Shown: positions 25,820-34,881 of the stretch, piece after piece | Layout of the letters: the number at the start of each line of letters is the position of its first letter | Position numbering within the stretch: position 1 is the stretch's first letter | NCBI GenBank assembly: GCA_965219635.1 | Contig: OZ244783.1 | Span: 2,170,001-2,234,000 of the forward strand | Direction: 5' to 3' | DNA length: 64,000 nucleotides | DNA from: JAPOXR01 sp965219635 | GTDB taxonomy: Bacteria; Pseudomonadota; Alphaproteobacteria; Rhodobacterales; Rhodobacteraceae | Notes under the pieces: generated by a model | The model's input: the letters and a program-made list of their open reading frames with translations, nothing else | What the model was told of the DNA's origin: nothing | Databases searched by the model: none | Program-made: the position numbers and the translations under genes

Positions 25820-27253
25820 GTGGTACTCGATAAACTCAAAGGCATTTTGCGGTCAGACGTGTTCGAACCCTCGATTGAGATCTTCCCCGAAATCGACACG
25901 GCTCTGCTGGCAAGGCAACTCAAACCCGATGCCAGCGGCCGGGACCGGGGCAAGCGCAACCAACCACCTGCCGAAGCGGCGGACCTTGACGGCGTTGAGC
26001 GGGAACTTGTCGAGGAAGTTTCGAAGCTCCGGTCAAAGGGGATCAAGGTCTTTCAGGACCATGCATCGGTCTATGCCGACCGTCTCGGCAAGGCGGCCGA
26101 GGTCAAGAATGAGGTCATGATCGTTGCCGGAACCACAACCGGCAACTTCCGGGAACTGTGCCAAGGCAGCGAGTCTGCCATGCAGGAGTCCATGACCCGG
26201 CTGAAAGAGGCCGCTCAATGGAAAGCAAATTTCAAGAGGGCGAACCGCCTTGTCCGTCCGGGAATCCGGCTCAATTCAGGCGGCATCAAGCTCGTCTCGG
26301 TTGCATTGGCTCTCATCCTGTTGGAAGCCGTGCTCAATTCCTATCTGTTCGCCCAGCGGAACGAGCTGGGGCTGCTCGGTGGGATCATGGTCGCAATTCT
26401 GGTGTCGCTGGCAAATGTCGGCGCATCAACTCTCGCCGGTTTCTATTCGCGCTTCATCTGGCACCTGAAACTCCTTCCAAAGATCTTTGGCCTGTTGATC
26501 ATCCTGGGTTGGCTGGCGCTGGTATTGGTGTTCAATTTCGGAATTGCCCATTTCAGGGACTCATTGGTCTCGCTTGAGACAGCAGATTGGAACGAGGCGG
26601 CGCGCCTGGCCGTAGAGAAGATGATCGCGGCACCGCACCTGATCCAGAGCGTGGAATCCTGGCTGCTGGTTCTGATCGGATTGATCATTTCCGTGAGCGC
26701 ATGCCTCAAGGGCTTCTATAGCGACGATCCGTATCCCTACTTCGGAACCGTGGAAAGGACGCTCCAAAAGGGCCGCGCGCACTATGTCCAGGAGCACCAG
26801 ATCACACTGGATCAACTTCGGGATCAAAGGGACGACTCGATCGAGCAGCTCCAGCAAGCGAACGACATGGTCAAGTCGACTTTTTCCGAAGCAATGGACG
26901 CGCTTGATGGGCGGTCAACACTCGATATTCACCTGAAGCAATTCATCGAACGATGCGACGCAGTTGTGGAGCAATTGCTGCAACGATACCGTGATGCCAA
27001 CCGCGATGCCCGGACAGAGCCGGCCCCAGAGTATTTCAACCGCGTGTTCAGCTTTGAGCCGTTTCTTCCCGTAGTCCATGCAAGAGACAAGAGGCCAGAA
27101 GCGGAACAGGCGCGAAGCGACATCTCCAGGATTGTCAGCGACGCAATCCTCGAAATAAATTCGTCATACAACTCGGCGGTCGACAGCTTCAAAACGGCAA
27201 AGGACATTGAGGAGCAAGCCGAGGGAGCTGAAGCGCAAGGCAGGCGCAGCTAA
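25820..27253 (+). CDS. unrecognised 4-TM coiled-coil membrane protein (cassette gene 1)
   Basis: First gene of a four-gene envelope cassette, 477 residues from GTG 25820, which has GGGAGGAG ten bases upstream; an in-frame ATG at 25733 lacks a ribosome site. The N-terminal ~155 residues are soluble (FEPSIEIFPEIDTALLARQL, then a helical stretch). Four hydrophobic segments follow (LVSVALALILLEAVL; GGIMVAILVSLANVGASTL; FGLLIILGWLALVLVFNFG; SWLLVLIGLIISVSACL), then the conserved-looking SDDPYPYFGTVER and a coiled-coil C-terminus. I cannot name a family. It is coupled to gene 2, one base apart. Confidence 0.8.
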   Translation: MVLDKLKGILRSDVFEPSIEIFPEIDTALLARQLKPDASGRDRGKRNQPPAEAADLDGVERELVEEVSKLRSKGIKVFQDHASVYADRLGKAAEVKNEVMIVAGTTTGNFRELCQGSESAMQESMTRLKEAAQWKANFKRANRLVRPGIRLNSGGIKLVSVALALILLEAVLNSYLFAQRNELGLLGGIMVAILVSLANVGASTLAGFYSRFIWHLKLLPKIFGLLIILGWLALVLVFNFGIAHFRDSLVSLETADWNEAARLAVEKMIAAPHLIQSVESWLLVLIGLIISVSACLKGFYSDDPYPYFGTVERTLQKGRAHYVQEHQITLDQLRDQRDDSIEQLQQANDMVKSTFSEAMDALDGRSTLDIHLKQFIERCDAVVEQLLQRYRDANRDARTEPAPEYFNRVFSFEPFLPVVHARDKRPEAEQARSDISRIVSDAILEINSSYNSAVDSFKTAKDIEEQAEGAEAQGRRS

Positions 27254-27254
27254 A

Positions 27255-28103
27255 ATGCGCAGGACCAGCCGTTCGAGCGCACGGAGAAACCGGCGCACAG
27301 GCCGGCCCACAGGTGGGCAACGATCATCAGGCATCATCTGGTATTCGCTTATCGGGATTGTCGTCCTGGCATTTGCGGGTCTGGGTGTAGCCTATCTGCA
27401 ATTGGGAGACCGGTTTGCCTTCGATGAGAAAACCCTTTGCCCGGAGGCAGGCCCCAACGGCATTATGGTAGCGGTTCTTGACCTCTCAGACCCCCTGTCA
27501 ACACTCCAGGCAGGACGGCTGAGAACCGAACTGTCGCGCCAGATAACCGAAGCTCCTGAAGGCACCATGATCTCCGTTGCCATTGTGGACCCGGATAGCA
27601 GCATCTCCGGGATCCGCTTCGGACTGTGCCGCCCGCAAGCCGGATGGGAAGCAAGCATGCTGTACCAGAACAAGGCGATGATTGAAGAACGCTTCCGGGA
27701 GGAATTCGAGGCGCCGCTGGAACAGGCAATCAAGTCGATGCTCCGTGGCGAAGAACAAGCCACATCGCCGATCATCGAGACCATTCACCAAGCCGTAGTC
27801 GATACTTTCGGCTACAGAACCGACGATATATCCAAGAAACTGGTTCTTGTTTCCGATCTCTACCAGAACAGCTCGATGCACAGCTTCTACCGGGGGCATG
27901 ACTGGGACGATTTCCGTTCATCGCCAAGCTACGCAACCAAGTCAGAGTATCTCGACGGTTTCGATGTTGTGGTCATGCGCGTGCCGCGACCAGTCCCGAG
28001 GAGTTCGACCAACGATGCAGTCGAGGATTTCTGGGTGAACTATTTGGAAGCCAGCGGGGTAAAGTCGATAGACGTCGATAATGCCACGCTTGGCGGGATT
28101 TGA
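27255..28103 (+). CDS. membrane-anchored VWA-like protein (cassette gene 2)
   Basis: A 282-residue protein starting at ATG 27255, one base after the stop of gene 1. It has a basic N-terminus (about 15 Arg in the first 30 residues), one membrane helix (IIWYSLIGIVVLAFAGLGVA) and an outside domain of alternating strands and helices that looks like a von Willebrand A fold: IMVAVLDLSDPLS, TMISVAIVDPD, TSPIIETI and KLVLVSDLYQN. These correspond in position to the metal-site loops (D-x-S-x-S, T/S, D), but the pattern is incomplete, so metal binding is doubtful. The positively charged N-terminus predicts the domain is periplasmic. The fold assignment is mine by eye. Confidence 0.75.
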   Translation: MRRTSRSSARRNRRTGRPTGGQRSSGIIWYSLIGIVVLAFAGLGVAYLQLGDRFAFDEKTLCPEAGPNGIMVAVLDLSDPLSTLQAGRLRTELSRQITEAPEGTMISVAIVDPDSSISGIRFGLCRPQAGWEASMLYQNKAMIEERFREEFEAPLEQAIKSMLRGEEQATSPIIETIHQAVVDTFGYRTDDISKKLVLVSDLYQNSSMHSFYRGHDWDDFRSSPSYATKSEYLDGFDVVVMRVPRPVPRSSTNDAVEDFWVNYLEASGVKSIDVDNATLGGI

Positions 28104-28112
28104 ACCACAGCG

Positions 28113-29900
28113 ATGAAACCCAAGGTCCCGTCCATCGGCCTGACTCACAGGGATCTTGGGTCCTTTCCCGATCATGCCCTCCTTGCCTCTGCTTTTGCGC
28201 TCGGGGTCGGCGGAATAATCCTGCTGAAGATGTTCTGGCAGGATGGCTGGTGGATGCCATTCTGGACTCCGGAACAAGCCGCCTACGCCCCGGACGCCCG
28301 GCGGGTCCATTACCCCACCATCGCAGCAGCAATCTGGGCAGCGCTGGTGTTGGTCATTTACGCCTTTGTTGCGAGGAAGGTTCGGGGGAGAGCCATCGAG
28401 CCCGAAACAACCGGAGACAATTGCTACTATCTGGGATTTCTGTTCACGCTCGTCAGCTTGGCGATAACACTGGTGCAACTCGGCTCGGCCAGTGCCGGCG
28501 CATCACGCGACATTCTCGAAGACATCATCTCCGGCTTCGGGATTGCGCTTGCCTCGACCATCGTCGGGATCATGCTACGTGTACTATTCTTCCAGCAGCG
28601 CGCCGACCTCGTCGCCCGCCAAGGCGAACTGTCACAGGAACTCCAAAAGGCCGCAAGGAAGTTCAGAGCGCAACTTTCCGCCAGCACCGCAGACATGAAA
28701 AAGTTCTCGGTGGAGTCGGTCCAACTGGCCCAGGAACGCAACCGCAGAATTCTTGATGCCAGTGACAGGCTCATTACTGACCGGCTTACAGCATTCGACA
28801 AGCTTCAGTCGGCAGCTGATGAGGCCAATAGAAGGCAGTTGGAGTCGATCAACGAAAGCGCCGAGTTGCTCAAGAGCGCCATTGAAGGCTCCATCAACCG
28901 GTCCATGGAGCATCTGTCTTCCGAAATCGCCAACGCCGCCAAATCGGCGCTCCAAGAGACGTTTGCCGGGCTGGACACGACGGTAAAGCGCTTGAGCGAC
29001 AGTTCCGATACGCTTGCTTCAACTCTTGAGGAAAGCCTCAACCAGTCGCTCAGCCGTATACCGGACAAGATTGCAGGGGCAGTTGAGGAACCGCTAAAGG
29101 CCGCATTCTCGGGTCTTGATGCAGCAGTTAAGCAACTGGAATCGAGCATGGACGACCTGCGGGCCGCAGGAAAGTCCGGCAACGATGAACTGCTCGCCGG
29201 TTTAACCGAAGTCAAAGCCGCGCTTGGTGAACTGAGCGCAACGGTTGAAACGGCGGAAAGTGAACTCAGCGCCGGGACAGGCCGCATTGCCGCTGCAGCA
29301 TCAGGGACCGCCGAGGCGCTGGAGGATACCACAAACCGGATTTCAGTTGCTTCCTCAGCACTGATTGCCCACCTTGGCCAAGCATCTGAAGCCGCCAAAG
29401 GCATCAAGATCTCGGAACGCATGGCAAAGGCCGCCGAGGATCTGGAAGACGCTGTTGCCGCAGTCTCGAGGGTGAGAATGCTGGCTGAATCCATTGGCGA
29501 TCAATTCGAGGAAGATTCGAGCAAGTTGAACCAGTCTGCCGGAGTGTTGTCAGCCAGGCTGGAGAGCTTCCGCCGTCTCAAGGGCACCGATCATGATCCC
29601 GACGACCTGAAGGACTTGCAAAACGCCACCAGTTCCATCGCCGACCATCTAACTGTGGTTTCGGACAGGATGAGGGACTTCTCCAAGATTGCTCATGGCG
29701 AAACACGCCATTCCAAACAACTGATCGGCCAGATCGCACGGACGCTTTCGGCAGAGACCGGGAATGCTCCGCAAACCGAGGAACAAATGAAGGAGTGGCT
29801 GGAGCAACACCTGCGCAAGCAAGACCGGCGCCGGGGGTTGCTGCGGAAGCTGAGTCCAGTCAGATTGATTGAATGGGTGAAGGGTGTGTCGAGGCGCTGA
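28113..29900 (+). CDS. MotA/TolQ/ExbB (ZorA-like) proton-channel protein with long coiled-coil tail (cassette gene 3)
   Basis: A 595-residue protein. The first ~170 residues hold four membrane helices: LLASAFALGVGGIILLK, TIAAAIWAALVLVIYAF, YLGFLFTLVSLAITLVQL and FGIALASTIVGIMLRVLFF. The last two match the pore helices of ExbB/MotA (the G-x-L-x-T and A-L-x-(S/T)-T patterns). The other ~425 residues are cytoplasmic, almost all heptad-like helix rich in Ala, Ser, Glu and Leu, as in ZorA, whose tail projects far into the cell. It follows gene 2 by nine bases. A methyl-accepting protein was considered because of the helical tail, but HAMP and signalling hairpin motifs are absent. Confidence 0.8.
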   Translation: MKPKVPSIGLTHRDLGSFPDHALLASAFALGVGGIILLKMFWQDGWWMPFWTPEQAAYAPDARRVHYPTIAAAIWAALVLVIYAFVARKVRGRAIEPETTGDNCYYLGFLFTLVSLAITLVQLGSASAGASRDILEDIISGFGIALASTIVGIMLRVLFFQQRADLVARQGELSQELQKAARKFRAQLSASTADMKKFSVESVQLAQERNRRILDASDRLITDRLTAFDKLQSAADEANRRQLESINESAELLKSAIEGSINRSMEHLSSEIANAAKSALQETFAGLDTTVKRLSDSSDTLASTLEESLNQSLSRIPDKIAGAVEEPLKAAFSGLDAAVKQLESSMDDLRAAGKSGNDELLAGLTEVKAALGELSATVETAESELSAGTGRIAAAASGTAEALEDTTNRISVASSALIAHLGQASEAAKGIKISERMAKAAEDLEDAVAAVSRVRMLAESIGDQFEEDSSKLNQSAGVLSARLESFRRLKGTDHDPDDLKDLQNATSSIADHLTVVSDRMRDFSKIAHGETRHSKQLIGQIARTLSAETGNAPQTEEQMKEWLEQHLRKQDRRRGLLRKLSPVRLIEWVKGVSRR

Positions 29901-29940
29901 GAGAAGCTAATCCCGTGCACGAACTACCAGGAGGCAAGGC

Positions 29941-31311
29941 ATGAAGGGCGCACGGAACTGGCATGGTTCGCACCGCCAATACCGGCGCGGTGCGATCATG
30001 GGACTGACCATTGCCGAAGCCTTCATGCTTCTGGTTTTTGCGCTGCTGTTGCTCTTTCTGCTCTGGCGCTGGGACTACGCACGGATTCTGGAAGCCCTTG
30101 GCGACACTGTGACGCCTGGCTCACCCCGGTTCGAGGATCAACTTGAGACTCTTCAAGAAGTCAGCGGGATTGCGGAGGATCAATCGCTTGTGGTCCTGAT
30201 GAAGGAACTTGCCGAGAAGCCGGAGTTTGTTCCCTTGACGCAGGAATTTACCGACCTGCCACCGCCGCAAGCGCAACTGTTTACAGATCTGGTTGAGGAA
30301 CTTGGCCCAGGCACGACTCTGGACCTGTTGGATACATTGAAAAATCACTCGGAGCAGGCCGACATGCTGAAGGATCCCGCCGCAAGGGAAATGCTGGATG
30401 CAATCGGAGAGTTGCAGGAACCGCAGATGTCGGAGCTTCGGGAATTCGCTTCGACCGGTGGCTTGCCGGAAGCACTTGCGAACATGCGCTCGGCAGAGCA
30501 GACCCGGCGTCTTGTCAGATCGGACATCGACAGGAAGATTGCCCAAGCGGTGTCCGGCTTGCCCGATGACGAAAAGCGGCGGCTTGTAGATTTGGTTCAG
30601 TCCGAGAACCTCGGACGGGCGTTTGATGAGCTTGCCGAACTGGCCGCTCTCAGAGAGTCGGGCGTTTCATTGGAAGAAGTCCACCAGGCGCTCAAGAACA
30701 ATGATGAAATATCGCGCAAGCTGGCCGACCAGATGAAGGAACGCATCGACCTTGCCGACAGCATAGGCGAAAGGCTCGGCGACATGGTCGCTGAATTCGG
30801 TGGCAGGCTACTACCGCACGGCCGGATCGCACTGCCGAACGACAAGCTGGGATTTGAGCTTGGGGACGACCAAATCAACCCCCGATTTGTGGTCGAACTC
30901 GGAAAAATCTGCACGAACTTTATTGAGACCCTTCATGTCTCAAGGGACATCATCCAGGAAATCCGTATCGAGGGTCATGCCTCATCGGAATGGAGCGAAA
31001 GCACAACCCCCGAACAGGCTTTCCTCCTTAATCTTGATCTCAGCCAGCGGCGGGCGCAAAACGTCCTGGCCAGTTGCCTGCAGCAGATCAGCGATCCGGA
31101 GATACGCGAATGGGCCGGCAGCCGCATCGTTGCTCTCGGATACTCCTCGTCCCGGCCGGTGCAATTGGCGAATGGAACCGAAGACCTGCAAGCTTCCCGC
31201 CGCGTTGAGTTCGGCTATCTCATGAATGACGGCAAATCGCTTGAGGCCATCCAATCGGTTGTCGATTCAGGTGGCATCAGCCCGCCGATTGGAGAAATAA
31301 GCGTACAGTAG
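29941..31311 (+). CDS. MotB/ZorB-like OmpA-domain protein (cassette gene 4)
   Basis: A 456-residue stator partner with AGGAGG six bases before the ATG. One membrane helix lies at residues 20-41 (MGLTIAEAFMLLVFALLLLF) with Glu26 in the place where MotB/ZorB/ExbD have the proton-carrying Asp. Residues about 60-290 form a long helical periplasmic linker, and the C-terminus is an OmpA-like peptidoglycan-binding domain: EIRIEGHASSEW, LNLDLSQRRAQNVLASCL, ALGYSSSRPV and ASRRVEFGY. With gene 3 it should form a 5:2 rotary, ion-driven motor complex. ZorB is the nearest known model, but the linker is longer here. Confidence 0.82.
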   Translation: MKGARNWHGSHRQYRRGAIMGLTIAEAFMLLVFALLLLFLLWRWDYARILEALGDTVTPGSPRFEDQLETLQEVSGIAEDQSLVVLMKELAEKPEFVPLTQEFTDLPPPQAQLFTDLVEELGPGTTLDLLDTLKNHSEQADMLKDPAAREMLDAIGELQEPQMSELREFASTGGLPEALANMRSAEQTRRLVRSDIDRKIAQAVSGLPDDEKRRLVDLVQSENLGRAFDELAELAALRESGVSLEEVHQALKNNDEISRKLADQMKERIDLADSIGERLGDMVAEFGGRLLPHGRIALPNDKLGFELGDDQINPRFVVELGKICTNFIETLHVSRDIIQEIRIEGHASSEWSESTTPEQAFLLNLDLSQRRAQNVLASCLQQISDPEIREWAGSRIVALGYSSSRPVQLANGTEDLQASRRVEFGYLMNDGKSLEAIQSVVDSGGISPPIGEISVQ

Positions 31312-31531
31312 CATGCGTGCCCAAGAACGGCGGCTGCAGAGGACCGTAACCAGTCGTGTGGCCAGTGACGTTGACGAGGTCTTCAGTACGGCAAACTGAC
31401 CCCTGTCTGCGGACCTCATGTTAGTCTCCACTGGCAATCTCCGGTTGCAAGGCACTCCGCCTTAAGCCCTACACACTATTGGAGGTACGGGGCCTGGGGC
31501 GAACCTCAGACCGGATGAGAAGGACAGGGTC

Positions 31532-31729
31532 ATGCAGACTGTTGCAGAAGAGTTGAGAGTTGAGGGGCGCAAGGATACGCTGCTATTGCAATTGGGTCTC
31601 AATTTTGAGGATTTGCCAGAAGTCCGGCGGCGGCAGGTTGCTGAGGCCGACCAAGAAGAAATTGACGCAATACTCGCCAGACTCTTGACCGCTGGCAGCG
31701 TTGACGGGGTATTTGGCTGCGCACGCTGA
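31532..31729 (+). pseudogene. C-terminal remnant of an Rpn-family (PD-(D/E)XK) nuclease/transposase
   Basis: A 65-codon frame whose sequence (EELRVEGRKDTLLLQLGLNF, then EEIDAILARLLTAGSVDGVF) is the usual tail of Rpn/YhgA-type recombination-promoting nucleases (DUF4351-like region). The N-terminal nuclease domain is absent: the frame is closed by a TAA near 31466 and no nuclease motifs lie upstream. It marks the right side of the four-gene cassette as a place of past mobile-element activity. Confidence 0.6.
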
Positions 31730-31771
31730 ACCGCTCTTGCCATTCACCGAATAGGTGCCAAAACTGACAGA

Positions 31772-33508
31772 ATGTCATTGCGCATCGACATCATTCCCAA
31801 CCAGAAGGCCAAACCACAAATCCTCTTGCGAGAGTCCTGGCGGGAGGGAAAGCGCATCCGCCACAAGACCGTCTTCAACCTAACCAACAGGCCGCCGGAA
31901 CTGGTCGACGCCCTCCGTATCATCCTCAATGGCGGTATCGCAGTCGAAGACATCAATGAAATCCTACCCTGGAAAAGGAGTTTGCCGCACGGCCATGCAG
32001 TCGCCGCCCTGGGAACCGCCATAAAGCTCAAACTGCCACGCATACTGACCCGTCAGCCGGACCGGATCACCGACCTCGTTCTCGGCGCCATCTGTGCCCG
32101 GGTCATTGATCCCCGCTCACGGTTGGCCAGCGCCCGCCTGCTGGATAGCGAGGCCACTACCAGCAGTCTCGGAGTGATTCTCGGCCTTGGCAGGGTTGGC
32201 GGCTACGAAATGCTTGAAATGCTCGACTGGCTGCGTGACCGGCAGGGATGGATCGAACGCAGCCTCGCTAACCGGCATCTCGACGGACGTAACCTGGCAC
32301 TGTTCAACGTATTCCCGTTAAGTTTCGACAGCGATGGCCGCTCGCCGGCCGGTTTTGGCTACAACCGGGGTAGCAAGAAACAAGCCGCCATTGCCCTTCT
32401 GTGCAACGATGAAGGTTGTCCGGTCGCAGCCGAGGTCCTGCAGGGGCAAAATTTTCACCCGTCGGCCGTGATCAGGCAGGCGGAACGCTTCCGCAACCGC
32501 TTCGGCATTGGCCGCTTGGCAGTGGTCGGCGATCCGAGTCTGCTGACCACGGCCTGCATCCGCCAGAACATTGAACCGGCCGGACTGGACTGGATCTCAG
32601 TTCTGGATTCGCACGAAATCCGCAGGCTTTTGCGGCCAGTTGGCCCGGACCACCCCGCATGTCCGGAACCATCGGCACAGTCCGAAGATGACATCACCGA
32701 AATCGCCAGCCCGAACATTCCCGGCGAACGAACGATTGCCTGCCATGATCCCCGGTTGCGCCAAATCAGGCAACGCGAATTCGTGGAATTGCTGGCAGCG
32801 ACTGAGGCTGCGCTGGAAGAAATCGCCACCAGTTCCTGCCGGGCAGGGACAAACCGCGACCAGTTGAACCGCCACATCGGCAAGGAGGCCGGCCGCTGGG
32901 AGATGCTTGAACACTTCACTATTGAGTTCGGCGAGAATGGCATGACCTTCAAGCGCAATCAGGACTCCATTGATGCCGAGACGCAACTTGATGGAACCAG
33001 TGTTATCCGTACGAGCCTTGATGCCGCTAGCGTTGATGCGCCCACGACAGTGGAATCGTATCGATCGCTCTCGCTGCTGGAGCATGCATTCCGGATGAAT
33101 GAGCCGATCAGCATCGAGGATCGTCCGGACGACGGAAACAATGATCAACGATTGCAGTCGTATGTCTTCCTGTGCATGCTTGCCTACTATGTGGAATGGC
33201 ACATGTGCCGCCGCCTTGCGCCGATGCTAATCGAGGAAAGCAACGGACACGATGGCGATGATGGGCCAAGCGCTCCGGCCACCGAAACCACCGCTCGCGG
33301 CTTGCCGGTGAACAACTTCCGCGCTCTTCTCGGCGAACTATCTTCACTCACTGCCGGCGAGTTCAATATGCCGGAGTCTTCAGTCCCGGTTTGGCACACC
33401 TGCAAACCGACACGGCGGCAGGAACAGGCTTTCAAGCTGCTTGAATTGGAACCGGAAATGGAGTGTTACAGCAAATTGGCAAGCGGAAAGGCAAAGATTG
33501 CCCCATAA
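31772..33508 (+). CDS. IS1634-like (IS4 superfamily) transposase
   Basis: A DDE transposase of 578 residues, full length for the family. The N-terminus MSLRIDIIPNQKAKPQILLR with ESWREGKRIRHKTVFNLTN is characteristic, FGYNRGSKKQ and the following strand match the first catalytic region, and the C-terminal helix-rich region (QSYVFLCMLAYYVEWHMCRR) is typical. No frameshift is present, so the gene may be intact. I could not find terminal inverted repeats or a target duplication in the flanks, so the element borders stay undefined and it may be an immobilised copy. Confidence 0.85.
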   Translation: MSLRIDIIPNQKAKPQILLRESWREGKRIRHKTVFNLTNRPPELVDALRIILNGGIAVEDINEILPWKRSLPHGHAVAALGTAIKLKLPRILTRQPDRITDLVLGAICARVIDPRSRLASARLLDSEATTSSLGVILGLGRVGGYEMLEMLDWLRDRQGWIERSLANRHLDGRNLALFNVFPLSFDSDGRSPAGFGYNRGSKKQAAIALLCNDEGCPVAAEVLQGQNFHPSAVIRQAERFRNRFGIGRLAVVGDPSLLTTACIRQNIEPAGLDWISVLDSHEIRRLLRPVGPDHPACPEPSAQSEDDITEIASPNIPGERTIACHDPRLRQIRQREFVELLAATEAALEEIATSSCRAGTNRDQLNRHIGKEAGRWEMLEHFTIEFGENGMTFKRNQDSIDAETQLDGTSVIRTSLDAASVDAPTTVESYRSLSLLEHAFRMNEPISIEDRPDDGNNDQRLQSYVFLCMLAYYVEWHMCRRLAPMLIEESNGHDGDDGPSAPATETTARGLPVNNFRALLGELSSLTAGEFNMPESSVPVWHTCKPTRRQEQAFKLLELEPEMECYSKLASGKAKIAP

Positions 33509-33589
33509 GAGCCGAATGAAAACTAAGGGGTGAGCGAAGATACCCCTGATAATACTCAGACTGGACGATCCTCAAATCTGCTTTCGACG

Positions 33590-33880
33590 ATGATAATCCG
33601 AAACATTGTTCACAGCGAGTTGCGGCGGCTGATCACCGGGGAGGGTGCATTCGCCCATCAGCCTACTGAGGCCGGCAAGCTCCGGCGCATTATTGCATTC
33701 GTGCAGGACATGGAACGGGAACAAGATCTGCGGGCGGTGCCGTGCTGGCGGGCGCACAAACTGAAAGGCAGGCACGGAGGAACATGGAGCTTGCTGGTCA
33801 ATTCCAACCTGCGGCTTACGTTCCAGGTTGACACCGGGGCGATGGAGATCGTCGATCTCGACCTCAAGGAACTGAACTGA
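33590..33880 (+). CDS. higB: HigB/RelE-type toxin
   Basis: A 96-residue RelE-fold mRNA interferase from ATG 33590 (an upstream TTG/GTG frame would add 20 residues). Family features are the N-terminal helix with FVQDMEREQDLRAVP and the C-terminal strands HKLKGRHGGTWSLLVNSNLR followed by LTFQVDTGAMEIVDLDL, where the basic residues of HigB toxins lie. It is followed nine bases later by the HigA antitoxin, the toxin-first order typical of higBA. It probably inhibits translation by cutting mRNA on the ribosome when unopposed. Confidence 0.88.
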   Translation: MIIRNIVHSELRRLITGEGAFAHQPTEAGKLRRIIAFVQDMEREQDLRAVPCWRAHKLKGRHGGTWSLLVNSNLRLTFQVDTGAMEIVDLDLKELN

Positions 33881-33889
33881 GAGAAGAGA

Positions 33890-34168
33890 ATGAACTTGTC
33901 ACCAGGCATCCGCATGAGAACTCCTGTCCATCCCGGCGAGTTTGTGAAGCATGAGGTAATCAAGGGCCTCGGCCTCACCATCACAGAAGCAGCCACGCGT
34001 CTGCAAATCTCGCGGGCGGCACTCTCGGCATTCTTGAACGAGGATGTCGGACTGTCCAAACCCATGGCGCGGCGGATTGAGGACCTGTTCGGGGTGCCAC
34101 GGGATGTGCTGATGCGCATGCAGAAGACGTACGACATCGTGATGATCCACCCTCAACAACCGTACTGA
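33890..34168 (+). CDS. higA: HigA-family antitoxin
   Basis: A 92-residue XRE helix-turn-helix antitoxin. The start motif MRTPVHPGEFVKHEVIKGLG is the family hallmark, and the HTH is ITEAATRLQISRAALSAFLN. It should neutralise the adjacent toxin and repress the operon. AGAGAAG precedes the ATG by five bases. The second ATG (33914) inside the N-terminus would also give a normal HigA start. Confidence 0.92.
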   Translation: MNLSPGIRMRTPVHPGEFVKHEVIKGLGLTITEAATRLQISRAALSAFLNEDVGLSKPMARRIEDLFGVPRDVLMRMQKTYDIVMIHPQQPY

Positions 34169-34881
34169 GGATTTGCCGGCCGGCACGGTTTGCAGCCAAC
34201 AAGTTTGGCCATGAACTGCGGTTCGATGCCAGTTTATGGCCGGATTGCCGGCCTGTTGGAGGCACGCGAGATGAAACGCTTGGACACGGGTGCGGCGCAA
34301 TTGTGCTGCGCAAGGCCGCCCCGCATGCGTGACCCGCTCTGCCAGCGAACAAAGCCAAGAGAGCCAACTCAATTTCGGCGCACTCAGAAGCAGATATGAA
34401 GGCTATAGCCAATGAAGCTGTCAGATTTGATAGCTTGGATTATCTGAATTACGCGTGGGAGCCGTGTGGGCTCCCCCGGTCCAGATATCAATCATGGAAC
34501 CGGCTCAATCGTCTCCCGAACTGGTCAGCAGCAGCCACCAACTGCCACCCTGCACCTCGCATGAGCTCGCAGGCCCCGTAGTGGAGTATATTCCTGCCGT
34601 TCAATTCCTGGCAGAAGAACGCTTGCCGGGCTTGGGCCACAAGCAATGGCTTGCAAGCGGATCAGTTCATTTGCCTTTGCCGCTCTCCGCTATCCCGGAT
34701 CGCAAACTCGGCCAAGACCTTGACTGCCCTCAGGGTCTGGTTGAAGTGCGCCAGGACAGCGCGCAATCTTGTTCCGGAACCGCAACCCAATTGACCCCTG
34801 CCCTTACAGGGCCGGGAACCGGCCAAGGACCAAGTTGCGGGTCAGGCCGGCCCTTCAACCCGGCCACCTGCGGGAGAGCCG
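34169..34881. other. gene-poor gap between higA and gmaS
   Basis: Seven hundred bases without a convincing gene; the open frames here have no recognisable domain. It holds hairpin-forming sequences: GGGAGCC/GGCTCCC at 34457-34475, GGCCGG/CCGGCC around a three-base loop near 34809-34824, and a further GGCCGG/CCGGCC pair at 34845-34865 lying just after the gmaS stop on the minus strand. None has a U-run, so they may be weak terminators or relics of mobile DNA. Confidence 0.45.

Noticed and set aside
31730..33560. Terminal inverted repeats of the IS1634-like element
   Set aside because: I compared both flanks by eye and found no convincing matching ends or target duplication.
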